Positions 1 through 8,917 are shown, numbered from the stretch's first letter. The stretch: DNA of 64,000 nt from Neorhizobium galegae bv. officinalis (GCA_000985875.1 CCRI01000001.1:620001-684000), one strand, 5' to 3'. A program made the numbers and translations. The notes: generated from the letters alone by a model not told the origin.

Positions 1-222
1 GCCTTCCTGGCCCTGTTGCCCATGGCGATCTGGGGCGGCAGCGCGGTGGAAAGCTTTGCGGTGCCGATGGTCTTCGGTATCGCGGTCGCAGCGCTCTCGT
101 CGGTCTTCATCGCAGCGCCGATCCTGCTCTTCCTTGGCGACTGGCGCACCCGCCACAAGGCGCAGGCCGAAGCCACCGGCGAAAAGACCGTCGGCGACGG
201 CGAGCGCCCAAGCCAGGCCTGA
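1..222 (+). CDS. secDF: SecDF/SecF C-terminal end (partial)
   Basis: This is the last 73 residues of a protein whose start lies upstream of the window. The segment around FGIAVAALSSVFIAAPIL, followed by a short polar tail, matches the final transmembrane helix of the SecF part of the protein-export motor. In Rhizobiales secD and secF are commonly fused, so this is probably the end of SecDF, an RND-type inner-membrane protein that uses proton-motive force to help pull proteins through SecYEG. The reading frame is open from base 1 to the TGA at 220-222, and a hairpin terminator follows. The identification rests on a short stretch, so a solitary SecF cannot be excluded. Confidence 0.8.
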   Translation, partial: AFLALLPMAIWGGSAVESFAVPMVFGIAVAALSSVFIAAPILLFLGDWRTRHKAQAEATGEKTVGDGERPSQA

Positions 223-243
223 GGCTCCTTGTTATGAAATCAG

Positions 244-271
244 AAGGGCGGATTTTTCATCCGCCCTTTTT
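244..271 (+). terminator. Rho-independent terminator after secDF
   Basis: A perfect 10-bp stem (244-253 paired with 259-268) with a 5-nt loop is followed by a T tract. It lies 21 bp after the secDF stop codon and just before the next gene. Confidence 0.85.
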
Positions 272-297
272 CATTGGCTCCGCTATAGCTCTCCATC

Positions 298-735
298 ATG
301 TTCGATTTCGCCGCCTATGCAGGGCTGTTCTCCGCCGCCTTCATCGCCGCCACGATCTTTCCGATGCAGTCGGAAGCGATCCTGGTCGGGCTTATCCTGG
401 CCGACCGGTATTCGCTCGTCGGCCTGCTGCTGGTTGCTTCGGTCGGCAACACGGCGGGCGCTGCGGTCAACTGGCTGCTCGGTCGGGGCATCGAGCGATT
501 TCGCGACAGCCGCTGGTTTCCGGTCAGCGAGGAAAAACTGGACAAGGCGCAGGCCTGGTATCGAAAATACGGAAAATGGTCGCTTTTGCTGAGCTGGCTG
601 CCGATCGGCGGTGACGCCATCACGGTCGCGGCCGGTGTGCTCAAGGAACCGCTGCCGACCTTCCTGATCCTGGTGTTCATCGGCAAGGCGCTACGCTACG
701 TCGTGCTCGCTGCGGCGACGCTCAGCCTAATCTGA
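298..735 (+). CDS. YqaA-family membrane protein (DedA/SNARE-associated superfamily)
   Basis: 145 residues with about four hydrophobic segments. The central part, with GNTAGAAVNWLLGR and WLPIGGDAITVAAG, is typical of the small YqaA-type relatives of the DedA superfamily, inner-membrane proteins implicated in lipid flipping or membrane homeostasis whose exact role is unsettled. The gene starts at the ATG directly downstream of the secDF terminator and its stop codon abuts the stop of the convergent TetR gene with no gap. The Shine-Dalgarno sequence is weak. Confidence 0.8.
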   Translation: MFDFAAYAGLFSAAFIAATIFPMQSEAILVGLILADRYSLVGLLLVASVGNTAGAAVNWLLGRGIERFRDSRWFPVSEEKLDKAQAWYRKYGKWSLLLSWLPIGGDAITVAAGVLKEPLPTFLILVFIGKALRYVVLAAATLSLI

Positions 736-1362
736 TCAGTGCCCCTGCCCCTCGTTGCCGAAATCGGCAAGCGTCTTCCAGAAATCGCCGAAGAACTGAT
801 GCGCGAAGGTTTCGAGCGAGGTGCCCGGCGGCTGTTCGTTCCAGAGCTCTCCGGCCGCCCGCAAGGCGCCTATGACCACAGCGGCGAGCAGGCGCACGCG
901 CAGCCGCTCCTCGTCGCTCCGGCTTCGAGCCTTGAGCGCTTCCGTGAGCTTCAGCTCGAGCTTGGCATATTTGAGCTGGTCGCGGGCTTTCAGCGTTGGC
1001 GTGCGGCGGATCAGCTCTCCGAGTGCCATCGCTCTTTCGTCGGCTGCCGAGACAATGGCGCTGACGAGGCCGTGTTGCACGGCCTTGACCGCCGGCTCGT
1101 CCGCTGGCCTGGACGCGATCGCCGCCATCAGATGGTCGGCAAAACCGTCCTGCCAGGCGAACACGACCTCTTCCTTGGACGGGAAATAGTCGAAGAAACT
1201 GCGTTTCGAAACCTCGGCCCGTTCGGCAATTTCCTCGATGGTCGTGGCATCGAAACCTTGCTCGAGGAACAGGCTCATCGCCGCTTCCTCGATGCGTTGC
1301 CGGGTTTGCCGGCGCTTGAGCTCCCGCCGGCCTTCCTTGGCGCCATCAGTCGTGCTGGTCAT
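736..1362 (-). CDS. TetR/AcrR-family transcriptional regulator
   Basis: 208 residues. The N-terminal helix-turn-helix lies at about residues 22-68, with the typical run TTIEEIAERAEVSKRSFFDYF, and is followed by an all-helical ligand-binding half. It is the second gene of a two-gene unit, starting 15 bp after the lipid methyltransferase gene. A perfect 6-3-6 palindrome at 2205-2219, upstream of that operon, is the obvious candidate operator for autoregulation. The ligand is unknown; linkage to a phospholipid-type methyltransferase suggests a lipid or hydrophobic effector, which is inference. Confidence 0.88.
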   Translation of the reverse strand: MTSTTDGAKEGRRELKRRQTRQRIEEAAMSLFLEQGFDATTIEEIAERAEVSKRSFFDYFPSKEEVVFAWQDGFADHLMAAIASRPADEPAVKAVQHGLVSAIVSAADERAMALGELIRRTPTLKARDQLKYAKLELKLTEALKARSRSDEERLRVRLLAAVVIGALRAAGELWNEQPPGTSLETFAHQFFGDFWKTLADFGNEGQGH

Positions 1363-1377
1363 TGCATCCGATTTTGT

Positions 1378-2043
1378 TCAGCCGCCCGCTTCGTCGGCAT
1401 TGTGGACCGGACCGGCGTCTGCCTCGGCACGATACCTGGAACGCTCCCGCGTCAGGTCCAGTGGCTTGCGGCGGGAAATCCGGTAGACGGCAGCCGGTGG
1501 CAGGTTGCGCACGGTGTGGCCGATATGCACGGCCTTCAGACCCAGCCGGTCGAGGATCGGCCGTGGCACCGGGCAGCGCGGCCCATAGGTGAACTGATAG
1601 AACGAACCGCCCGGACGGATATAGGTAAAGGCGCCGCCGAGGATCGCGGTAATCTTGCGCGGTGACATGGAGAGCAGCGGCAAGCCGCTGATGACCGCGC
1701 CGACCGGTTCCCCCTCGAAAATATCTTCATGGGCGAGCTTTGCCGCGTCCATCTGCAGAACCCGCGCTTCCGGAAACCGCCGCTGCAGGCCGGGAACGAA
1801 TTCCGGACCGTATTCGATCAGGGTAAGGTCGGATTGGGCAACGCCGCGGGCCAGCAGCGCACGGGTGAACACGCCCGTGCCCGGGCCGAGTTCGATGACC
1901 GGCCCATCGAGGGGAGCGATCTCCTGGGTCATCAGCCGCGCGAGCGAATCCCCCGAAGGCGCCACCGCCGCAACCCGCAATGGATTGCTGATCCAAGAAC
2001 GGAAGAAATGCAGGAAATCGGAGAATGCGGCATCTGCTGTCAT
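1378..2043 (-). CDS. Class I SAM-dependent methyltransferase, phospholipid N-methyltransferase-like
   Basis: 221 residues from the ATG at 2043. Motif I, ELGPGTG, lies at residues 51-57 and the preceding block SWISNPLRVAAVAPSG is characteristic of the PmtA-like group (COG3963). Enzymes of this group methylate phosphatidylethanolamine towards phosphatidylcholine in rhizobia; whether this copy acts on phospholipids or ornithine lipids cannot be read from sequence. An upstream in-frame Met would add 33 residues that look like translated leader, so the shorter start is preferred. It forms an operon with the TetR gene downstream. The window also holds pcs, the other route to phosphatidylcholine. 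Confidence 0.75.
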   Translation of the reverse strand: MTADAAFSDFLHFFRSWISNPLRVAAVAPSGDSLARLMTQEIAPLDGPVIELGPGTGVFTRALLARGVAQSDLTLIEYGPEFVPGLQRRFPEARVLQMDAAKLAHEDIFEGEPVGAVISGLPLLSMSPRKITAILGGAFTYIRPGGSFYQFTYGPRCPVPRPILDRLGLKAVHIGHTVRNLPPAAVYRISRRKPLDLTRERSRYRAEADAGPVHNADEAGG

Positions 2044-2204
2044 GGTCAGAGACTCACCGGTTTGAAAATGCAATCGAGTATTCCGCCGACCTTCACAGCC
2101 CGCATGGCAATTCCAAGGCATGGGAACCCCCGTTCGAGACAAACGCGTATATCCGCTGCAGAATTGTGCAGTGCAGCGCCCACACCCTTACACTTAGGAT
2201 ATAT

Positions 2205-2219
2205 TTGCACCGAGTGCAA
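2205..2219. promoter_or_regulatory. Palindromic operator upstream of the methyltransferase-tetR operon
   Basis: TTGCAC-CGA-GTGCAA is a perfect 6-3-6 inverted repeat. Read on the minus strand, its first arm (TTGCAC) can serve as a -35 element with a weak TAAGTG -10 box 17 bp downstream, so a bound repressor would block that promoter. The size and symmetry fit a TetR-family site; assignment to the linked TetR protein is inference. Confidence 0.55.
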
Positions 2220-2286
2220 GTTTTAATGAGGATTTTGCGTCGCGCCCTTGGCTTGGGACGGAACGATTTGAAACCCCTATTTTTTC

Positions 2287-2309
2287 GGGAACAACCGGCG
2301 CTTGTTCCC
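2287..2309 (+). repeat. Inverted repeat in the leader of the permease gene
   Basis: GGGAACAA (2287-2294) and TTGTTCCC (2302-2309) are perfect arms around a 7-nt loop, about 46 bp before the permease start codon. It could be an operator or an mRNA hairpin; there is no T tract after it. The rest of the interval 2044-2355 holds only the operator at 2205-2219 and the ribosome-binding site. Confidence 0.4.
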
Positions 2310-2355
2310 ATTGAACGATCTGTCGGAGGGAATCGACAAACATCAGGAGGAGCTT

Positions 2356-3717
2356 ATGAAAGAGCCGGTCGCGGAATTGGGCGAACAGAAGACGGAACTC
2401 CACCGGGTCATGGGGCCTGGATTGCTGCTGCTGTTCATCGTGGGGGATATTCTCGGCACGGGCATCTATGCCCTGACCGGCCAGGTGGCAAAGCAGGTCG
2501 GAGGAGTGGTCTGGCTGCCGTTTCTGATCGCCTTCGTCGTCGCCCTCCTGACCGCCTTCAGCTATCTCGAACTGGTCACCAAATATCCCCGAGCTGCCGG
2601 CGCCGCACTCTACACCCACAAGGCTTTCGGCATCCATTTCGTCACCTTCCTGGTGGCCTTTGCGGTGATGTCGTCGGGCATTACCTCGGCGGCGACCGCA
2701 TCGCGCGCTTTCGCCGCCAACTTCGCGACCTCGCTCAGCCTCGATCTCGGTGCCTGGGGCGTACCGCTGATCGCGGTCGGGTTCATCGCTCTGGTTGCCG
2801 CCATCAACTTCCGGGGCGTCGGGGAAAGCGTCAAGATGAACGTGCTGCTGACCGCGGTCGAACTGACCGGCCTGCTGATCATCATCGGCATCGGCTTATG
2901 GGCCATCGCCGGCGGTCAGGGCGACGTTTCCCGGGCCTGGACCTTTGCGGCGCCCAACAACGGCGGTGTCTTCTGGCCGGTCATTGCGGCCACCACCCTC
3001 GCCTTTTTCGCCATGGTCGGCTTCGAGGACTCGGTCAACATGGCCGAGGAATGCAAGGAGCCAAGCCGGATGTTCCCCAGGGTGCTGCTGACCGGCCTGG
3101 CGATAACGGGCCTGATCTATGTCCTGGTGGCGATCTCGGCGATCACGCTGGTACCGGCCAATGAACTCGGCCAGGGCGAAACGCCGCTGTTGAAGGTCGT
3201 GCAGGCCGGCGCACCGGGTTTCCCGATCGGCATCTTCGCGGTCATCACCATGTTCGCAGTGGCCAATTCCGCGCTGATCAACATGATGATGGCGAGCCGA
3301 CTGATCTACGGCATGAGCCGCGAGGGGGTTCTGCCGCAGGTGCTCGGCAAGGTCCATTCGGGTCGTCGCACGCCCTATATCGCGATCGGCTTCACATCGC
3401 TGCTGGCGGTCGCGCTGATCCTGTTTGCCGGAGGCGTTCCGGCGCTCGGCGGTACGACGGCACTGCTGCTTCTGTGCGTCTTTGCGATCGTCAATATCGC
3501 AGTGCTGGTGCTGCGCAAGGACACGGTCGATCACAAGCATTTTCGCACGCCGACCATCCTGCCGGTACTCGGTGCGATCTCCTGTACCTTCCTCGCCGGC
3601 CCCTGGACGGGCCGCGATCCGGTTCAGTATCTGATCGCCGCCTGCCTGCTCGGCCTCGGCGTCGTGCTTTGGCTCGCAACAATCAGCATCATGCGGGCGT
3701 CGACCCGGCCTGCCTGA
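2356..3717 (+). CDS. APC-superfamily amino-acid permease
   Basis: 453 residues with about 12 hydrophobic segments. The first helix carries the unwound substrate-binding pattern FIVGDILGTGIYALTGQVA (about residues 22-40), typical of amino acid-polyamine-cation transporters. The chosen ATG has an excellent AGGAGGAG site 4-11 bp upstream; a further upstream in-frame start has none. The substrate cannot be assigned. It ends 3 bp from the stop of the convergent HAD gene. Confidence 0.88.
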   Translation: MKEPVAELGEQKTELHRVMGPGLLLLFIVGDILGTGIYALTGQVAKQVGGVVWLPFLIAFVVALLTAFSYLELVTKYPRAAGAALYTHKAFGIHFVTFLVAFAVMSSGITSAATASRAFAANFATSLSLDLGAWGVPLIAVGFIALVAAINFRGVGESVKMNVLLTAVELTGLLIIIGIGLWAIAGGQGDVSRAWTFAAPNNGGVFWPVIAATTLAFFAMVGFEDSVNMAEECKEPSRMFPRVLLTGLAITGLIYVLVAISAITLVPANELGQGETPLLKVVQAGAPGFPIGIFAVITMFAVANSALINMMMASRLIYGMSREGVLPQVLGKVHSGRRTPYIAIGFTSLLAVALILFAGGVPALGGTTALLLLCVFAIVNIAVLVLRKDTVDHKHFRTPTILPVLGAISCTFLAGPWTGRDPVQYLIAACLLGLGVVLWLATISIMRASTRPA

Positions 3718-3720
3718 CAC

Positions 3721-4401
3721 TCAATCCTTGCGGCGAACCGAAAGCCGTCCGTCCTCGCCGATATGCGGCACCACATCGAGATAGCCGGGTATTTTCGAAT
3801 GCCCGGTTTCGATCGGATGGGAATGGGTGGCGGTGATGACCATGACGTCGGCCCCCGCCGCCTCGCCCGCCTGGATGCCGGCCGGCACGTCCTCGAGTAC
3901 CAGCACGTCCGACGGGCTGACGCCGAGACGTTCCGCGCCCAGGATATAACCTTGCGGATTGGGCTTTCCGACGGTGACGTCTTCAGCAGTCACCATATAG
4001 CGCGGCAGCGGAATGCCGGCTGCGGCAAGCCGCACTTTGGCGAGCTCGATCGGCGACGACGTGACGATCGCCCAGCTTTCCGGCGGCAGCGCGGAGAGGA
4101 ATTCCACCGCGCCCGGGATCGGCACGACCCCTTCGACATCCTCGATCTCGCCGCGCAGGATGCCCTCGGCCTCGGCGGCCGGGTCGATCCCCGGCAGGTT
4201 CAGGGCGCTGATCGTATCGATCCCGCGCTTGCCATGCATGGTCGGCAGGAATGCTTCCACGTCGAAACCCATCTTCGCCGCCCAGCGTCCCCAGACGCGT
4301 TCAGCGGATGCGATTGAATTCAGGATCGTGCCGTCCATGTCGAACAGGAAAGCAGCATAGGTTTTTTCGGGAAGGGAGAGATCGGCGGCGGGAAGAGGCA
4401 C
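3721..4401 (-). CDS. HAD-superfamily sugar/polyol phosphatase
   Basis: 226 residues from a GTG codon at 4401, preceded by AAAGGA at a good distance; an ORF extending to 4584 exists but its extra residues look non-coding. HAD motifs are intact: D21-M-D23-G-T (nucleophile and acid/base), T114-S-S, K146 in VGKPNP, and E170-D171. The layout with an alpha-helical cap matches the group of 2-deoxyglucose-6-phosphate, glycerol-phosphate and related sugar phosphatases. Cytoplasmic. The exact substrate is not determinable. Confidence 0.82.
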   Translation of the reverse strand: MPLPAADLSLPEKTYAAFLFDMDGTILNSIASAERVWGRWAAKMGFDVEAFLPTMHGKRGIDTISALNLPGIDPAAEAEGILRGEIEDVEGVVPIPGAVEFLSALPPESWAIVTSSPIELAKVRLAAAGIPLPRYMVTAEDVTVGKPNPQGYILGAERLGVSPSDVLVLEDVPAGIQAGEAAGADVMVITATHSHPIETGHSKIPGYLDVVPHIGEDGRLSVRRKD

Positions 4402-4519
4402 GGAAAGTTCCTTTAGCGTCGGATTCCGACTCGGAAGATGGCCGGAACTGCCGCATTCCGAGTAAATGCAATGATGCCGAAAGGCAATTGTCGGCAAGGA
4501 ACCGGTGATCTCGTTCGGG

Positions 4520-4690
4520 CTATTTCGATCGGGAACGCAGGAATTGGGACAGGGCAACGCCGATCGCGATACCCACGGCAACACCGATGCCGATATTGTC
4601 GAAGACGGCTGTCCCGAGCACCGTGCCCAGCCCGACGCCGGCGGCTATTCCTGTCGCAATGGTCATCGCCAGACCATTGCGTACCCACAT
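4520..4690 (-). CDS. Small glycine-zipper membrane protein (candidate)
   Basis: A 56-residue frame starting with MWVRNGLAMT and ending at TAG. The middle is a run of small residues (GIAAGVGLGTVLGTAV, then GIGVAVGIAIGVAL), a double glycine-zipper pattern, with a basic tail. Similar short glycine-zipper proteins are common and unannotated in Rhizobiaceae. There is no clear Shine-Dalgarno before the ATG at 4690, and the frame is open further upstream, so the start is uncertain. It lies between the HAD gene and the divergent SDR gene. Confidence 0.5.
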   Translation of the reverse strand: MWVRNGLAMTIATGIAAGVGLGTVLGTAVFDNIGIGVAVGIAIGVALSQFLRSRSK

Positions 4691-4770
4691 GGCGAGAGTT
4701 TGTCGTGCATCCTTGTCTTCCCGCCTCGAAGCGTTAGAACTTGGCGACCACGCCGGACAGGGAGGATGTT

Positions 4771-5541
4771 TTGGCCGAAATTTCCGTAAGGCATGCGGAT
4801 CTTGCCGATCGCGGTGTGCTGATCACCGGCGGCGGTTCCGGCATCGGCGCCGCCTTGGTGGAAGGTTTTGCGGCACAGGGTGCGAAGGTCGCGTTCCTCG
4901 ATATCGCGGACGAACCCAGCCACGAATTGGCAGAACGCCTTTCCAGGACCGCCAGGCATCCGGTCCTCTACCTGAAGGCTGATCTGCGCAACATCGCGGA
5001 GGCAAAATCCGCCGTCGACAGGGCTGCGCAGGAACTCGCGTCGCTGTCGGTGCTGGTCAACAATGCCGGCTGGGACGACCGCCACGAATTCGAGACGGTC
5101 ACCGAGGAATATTGGGACAATGCCCAGGCGATCAATATCAAGCAGATGTTCTTCGTCTCGCAGGCGGCGGTGCCGCACCTGCGCAAGGCCGGCAGCGGCG
5201 CGATCGTCAATTTCTCCTCGATCGCCTATCTGCTCAACATGGGCGGGCTGCCCGCCTATGCGACCGCCAAGGCCGGGATCATCGGCCTGACCAAAAGCCT
5301 CGCCGGGAAGCTCGGGCCGGAGAATATCCGCGTCAACGCCATCCTGCCCGGCATGATCGTCACCGAACGGCAGAAGAAACTCTGGCTGAATGACGACAGC
5401 ATCACGGCAATGGTCGCGCGCCAGTCCCTGAAGCGGGTGCTGGTGGCCGAAGACCTTGTCGGCCCCTGCCTGTTCCTTGCCTCGAATGCCTCCGCGGCCA
5501 TGACGGCCCAGACGATCATTATCGACGGCGGTGCCCTCTAG
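4771..5541 (+). CDS. SDR-family NAD(P)-dependent sugar dehydrogenase
   Basis: 256 residues from a TTG codon with GGAGG 5 bp upstream; an alternative TTG at 4741 lacks a ribosome-binding site. Classical short-chain dehydrogenase features: TGGGSGIG at 19-26, NNAG at 97-100, catalytic S150-Y163-K167 and a closing IIDGGA. The region around PGMIVTERQ with the following Trp-Leu resembles aldose 1-dehydrogenases (galactose or xylose dehydrogenases) of Rhizobium and Caulobacter, so oxidation of a sugar to its lactone is a reasonable guess; other alcohols are possible. Confidence 0.82.
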   Translation: MAEISVRHADLADRGVLITGGGSGIGAALVEGFAAQGAKVAFLDIADEPSHELAERLSRTARHPVLYLKADLRNIAEAKSAVDRAAQELASLSVLVNNAGWDDRHEFETVTEEYWDNAQAINIKQMFFVSQAAVPHLRKAGSGAIVNFSSIAYLLNMGGLPAYATAKAGIIGLTKSLAGKLGPENIRVNAILPGMIVTERQKKLWLNDDSITAMVARQSLKRVLVAEDLVGPCLFLASNASAAMTAQTIIIDGGAL

Positions 5542-5544
5542 ACA

Positions 5545-5586
5545 CAAAAATACCGCGCGGGTTCCCGGTGGAAAGAACCCGCGCGG
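5545..5586 (-). terminator. Terminator of the RND efflux operon
   Basis: A perfect 12-bp GC-rich stem (5553-5564 with 5575-5586), lying between two convergent genes. On the minus strand it is followed by TATTTTTG, so it best serves the efflux operon; on the plus strand there is no T tract. Confidence 0.75.
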
Positions 5587-5601
5587 CGCCGGAGGTAGAC
5601 C

Positions 5602-8600
5602 TTACTCCGCTGGAGAGAGAGCGGGAGCCGCCTCCTCCGTACCGTGCTGCCGCAGGGGGCGGCTGCCGGTAAGCAAACGTGCCAGCATGTAGAAGACCGG
5701 TGTCATGAAGATGCCGAAGAACGTCACTCCGATCATGCCGGAGAACACGGCGATACCCATGGCGGCGCGCATTTCCGCACCCGCACCGGTCGAGACGACC
5801 AGCGGCACGACACCCATGATGAAGGCCATCGACGTCATCAGGATCGGACGCAGGCGCAGACGGCTTGCCTCGACCGCGGCCTGGAATGGCGTCCTGCCCT
5901 CGAACTCCAGTTCCCGGGCGAATTCCACGATCAGGATCGCGTTCTTCGCCGAGAGGCCCACAAGGACCACGAGCCCGATCTGGGTGAAGATGTTGTTGTC
6001 TCCACCGGTGAGCCACACCCCGGCCAAGGCAGCAAGCACACCCATCGGCACGATCATGATGATCGCGATCGGCAGCGTCAGGCTTTCATACTGGGCAGCG
6101 AGCACGAGATAGACGAGCAGCAGCGCCAGCGGAAAGACCACGATGCTGGAATTGCCGGCGAGGATCTGCTGGTAGGTCAGGTCCGTCCATTCGTAGTCGA
6201 TCCCGGAAGGCAGCGTCTCTGCCATGATCTTTTCGATCGCAGCCTGAGCCTGGCCTGACGAGAAGCCCGGTGCCGGGCCACCGTTGACATCGGCGGAGAG
6301 GAAGCCGTTGTAGCGGGTCGTGCGTTCCGGACCGGTCTGCGCGTCCACCTTCAGCAGGGCCGAAAGCGGGATCATCTGGCCGGACTGCGAACGGACCTTC
6401 AACTGGCCGATATCCTCCGGCTTTGAGCGGAATTGCGCATCCGCCTGCACCCGGACGCTGTAGGTGCGGCCGAAGGCGTTGAAGTCGTTGACATAGAGCG
6501 AACCCAGATAGACCTGCAGCGTTTCGAAGACGTCGGTTACCGACACTCCGAGCTGTTCGGCCTTGGCGCGGTCGAGATCGGCATAGAGCTGCGGCACGTT
6601 GATCTGGAAGCTCGAGAAGATGCCGGCGAGTTCCGGCGTCTGGTAGGCCTTGGCGATAACCGCCTTGGTGGCCTCGTCGAGCGTCTGGTTGCCCAGGCCG
6701 GCACGATCCTCGATCTGCAGCTTGAACCCGCCCGTCGTTCCGAGGCCGTTGACCGGCGGCGGCGGGAACATGGCGATGAACGCATCCTGGATGCCGGCAT
6801 ATTTCTGGTTCAGCGCCATGGCGATGGCACCACCCGAAAGCTCCGGCGTCTCGCGCTTCTCGAAATCGTCGAGCACCGCGAAGACGATGCCGGCGTTCGA
6901 GCCGATCGTGAAGCCGTTGATCGACAAGCCTGGGAACGCGATGGCGTGCTCGACGCCAGGCTGTTCCAGGGCGATGTCGCTCATCCGCTTGATCACCTCT
7001 TCCGTGCGGTCGAGGGTTGCACCGTCAGGAAGCTGAGCGAAACCGATCAGGTACTGCTTGTCCTGCGCCGGCACGAAACCGCTCGGCACCGCGTTGAACA
7101 TGCTGTAGGTCATCGCCACAAGCGCGAAGTAGATGATCATCACCAGGCTCTTGCGGGAAAGCAGACCGCCGACCGTGCGTCCGTAGCCGTTCGAGGCGGC
7201 TCCGAAGGCGCGGTTGAAGCCGCGGAAGAACCAGCCCAGGATCGCGTCCATGAACCGCGTCAGCAAGTCCTTCTTGGCGTGGTGGTCCTTCAGCAGAAGG
7301 GCTGCCAGCGCCGGCGACAGGGTGAGCGAGTTGATCGCCGAGATGACGGTCGAAATGGCGATCGTCAGCGCGAACTGCCGGTAGAACTGGCCGGACAGGC
7401 CGCTGATGAAGGCGAGCGGCACGAAGACCGCGACCAGCACCAGCGCGATCGCAATGATCGGGCCGGAGACTTCCTTCATGGCCTTGTAGGTCGCATCACG
7501 CGGACTTAAGCCGTTCTCGATATTGCGCTCGACGTTTTCGACCACGACGATCGCGTCGTCGACGACGATACCGATCGCCAGCACCAACCCGAACAGCGTC
7601 AGCGCGTTGATCGAGAAGCCGAATGCGTACATGACCGCGAACGTGCCGATGATCGAGACGGGAACGGCGATCAGCGGGATGATCGATGCCCGCCATGTCT
7701 GGAGGAAGAGGATGACGACGAGAACGACGAGCGCGATCGCTTCAAGCAGGGTCTCGATGACCTTCTCGATCGAGGCACGCACGAACTTGGTCGTATCGTA
7801 GACGATCTCGTATTTGACACCTTCCGGCATCGCCTTCTGAAGTTCGTCCATCGTCGCGCGGACGTTATCGGCGATTTCGATCGCGTTGGAACCGGGCGCT
7901 TGAAGAACGGCAACGGCGACCGCCGGCTGGCCGTCAAGCAGCGAGCGCAGGGTGTAGTCGGCCGCGCCGAGCTCGATACGGGCAACGTCGCGCAACCGCG
8001 TGATCTCGCCGTTTTCGCCGCTCTTGACGATGATGTTGCCGAACTCCTCAGGAGTGCGCAGGCGGCCCTGGGCGTTCACGTTGAGCTGCAGCTCGACACC
8101 CGGCCGGCTCGGCGATGCGCCGATGATGCCGGCGGCGGCCTGGACGTTCTGGCTACGGATCGCGTTCGAGATGTCGCTTGCAGCGAGCGAATGTTCGGCC
8201 GCCTTCTGCGGATCGATCCACACGCGCATCGAATAGTCGCCGGCGCCGAAGACCTGAACCTGTCCGACGCCCTGGATACGGGTGAGCCGGTCCTTGACGT
8301 TCAGCGTCGCATAATTGCGCAGATAGGTGATGTCGTAGCGATCGGTGTCGGAGACGAGATTGACGACCATGATGAAGTCGGGCGAGCTCTTGACGGTCGT
8401 AACCCCAAGCGCACGCACTTCCGCCGGCAGGCGCGGTTCCGCCTGGCTGACACGGTTCTGCACGAGCTGCTGCGCCTTGTCGGGGTCCGTACCCAGCTTG
8501 AACGTCACAGTCAGCGTCAGCACGCCGTCGGACGTCGCCTGGCTCGACATGTAGAGCATGTCCTCGACGCCGTTGACCTGCTCCTCGAGCGGTGTCGCCA

Positions 8601-8787
8601 CGGTTTCGGCGATGACGGTCGGGTTGGCGCCTGGATAAGTGGCGCGCACGACGATCGACGGGGGGACCACATTGGGATATTCGGAAATCGGCAGAGACCG
8701 CATGCCGATCAGGCCTGCGACCACGATGAGGATCGACAGCACGGCCGCAAAGACCGGTCTGTCGATGAAAAACCTGGAAATATTCAT
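5602..8787 (-). CDS. RND multidrug efflux transporter, MexF-like inner-membrane pump
   Basis: 1061 residues, the usual length for the hydrophobe/amphiphile efflux (HAE1) family. It begins with the family signature MNISRFFIDRPVFA and has two repeats of six transmembrane helices separated by large periplasmic loops. The proton-relay pair in TM4 is present in VVDDAIVVVENVE (about residues 400-415). The periplasmic block VRALGVTTVKSSPD is close to MexF-type pumps. It works with the periplasmic adaptor encoded upstream and an outer-membrane channel not encoded here. The start at 8787 is preceded by a GAGAGAGG site; a longer ORF to 8856 is not supported. Confidence 0.93.
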   Translation of the reverse strand: MNISRFFIDRPVFAAVLSILIVVAGLIGMRSLPISEYPNVVPPSIVVRATYPGANPTVIAETVATPLEEQVNGVEDMLYMSSQATSDGVLTLTVTFKLGTDPDKAQQLVQNRVSQAEPRLPAEVRALGVTTVKSSPDFIMVVNLVSDTDRYDITYLRNYATLNVKDRLTRIQGVGQVQVFGAGDYSMRVWIDPQKAAEHSLAASDISNAIRSQNVQAAAGIIGASPSRPGVELQLNVNAQGRLRTPEEFGNIIVKSGENGEITRLRDVARIELGAADYTLRSLLDGQPAVAVAVLQAPGSNAIEIADNVRATMDELQKAMPEGVKYEIVYDTTKFVRASIEKVIETLLEAIALVVLVVILFLQTWRASIIPLIAVPVSIIGTFAVMYAFGFSINALTLFGLVLAIGIVVDDAIVVVENVERNIENGLSPRDATYKAMKEVSGPIIAIALVLVAVFVPLAFISGLSGQFYRQFALTIAISTVISAINSLTLSPALAALLLKDHHAKKDLLTRFMDAILGWFFRGFNRAFGAASNGYGRTVGGLLSRKSLVMIIYFALVAMTYSMFNAVPSGFVPAQDKQYLIGFAQLPDGATLDRTEEVIKRMSDIALEQPGVEHAIAFPGLSINGFTIGSNAGIVFAVLDDFEKRETPELSGGAIAMALNQKYAGIQDAFIAMFPPPPVNGLGTTGGFKLQIEDRAGLGNQTLDEATKAVIAKAYQTPELAGIFSSFQINVPQLYADLDRAKAEQLGVSVTDVFETLQVYLGSLYVNDFNAFGRTYSVRVQADAQFRSKPEDIGQLKVRSQSGQMIPLSALLKVDAQTGPERTTRYNGFLSADVNGGPAPGFSSGQAQAAIEKIMAETLPSGIDYEWTDLTYQQILAGNSSIVVFPLALLLVYLVLAAQYESLTLPIAIIMIVPMGVLAALAGVWLTGGDNNIFTQIGLVVLVGLSAKNAILIVEFARELEFEGRTPFQAAVEASRLRLRPILMTSMAFIMGVVPLVVSTGAGAEMRAAMGIAVFSGMIGVTFFGIFMTPVFYMLARLLTGSRPLRQHGTEEAAPALSPAE

Positions 8788-8889
8788 GTCAAAGCCCTCT
8801 CTCCGGGGTTGAACAAGAGGCGAAACGGCCCCGGCTCGCGGCCGACAAGGCCGCAAGCTCCACGAACCGGAACTGGATGAGTGTTGGAA

Positions 8890-8910
8890 AGCGGCGGACT
8901 AGCCGCCGCT
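8890..8910. repeat. Intercistronic hairpin between adaptor and pump genes
   Basis: AGCGGCGG and CCGCCGCT form a perfect 8-bp stem with a 5-nt loop, 7 bp after the adaptor stop codon and about 100 bp before the pump start. On the minus strand only a short TTT follows, so it may be a partial terminator or an RNA-processing/stability element. Confidence 0.45.
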
Positions 8911-8917
8911 CAGAGCA

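Noticed and set aside
2256..2285. GGAAC sequence upstream of the amino-acid permease as an EcfG promoter
   Set aside because: No CGTT at 16-17 bp; only the -35 half matches.
6433..7509. Open plus-strand frame of 358 codons opposite the RND pump gene
   Set aside because: Antisense shadow of a clear RND transporter.
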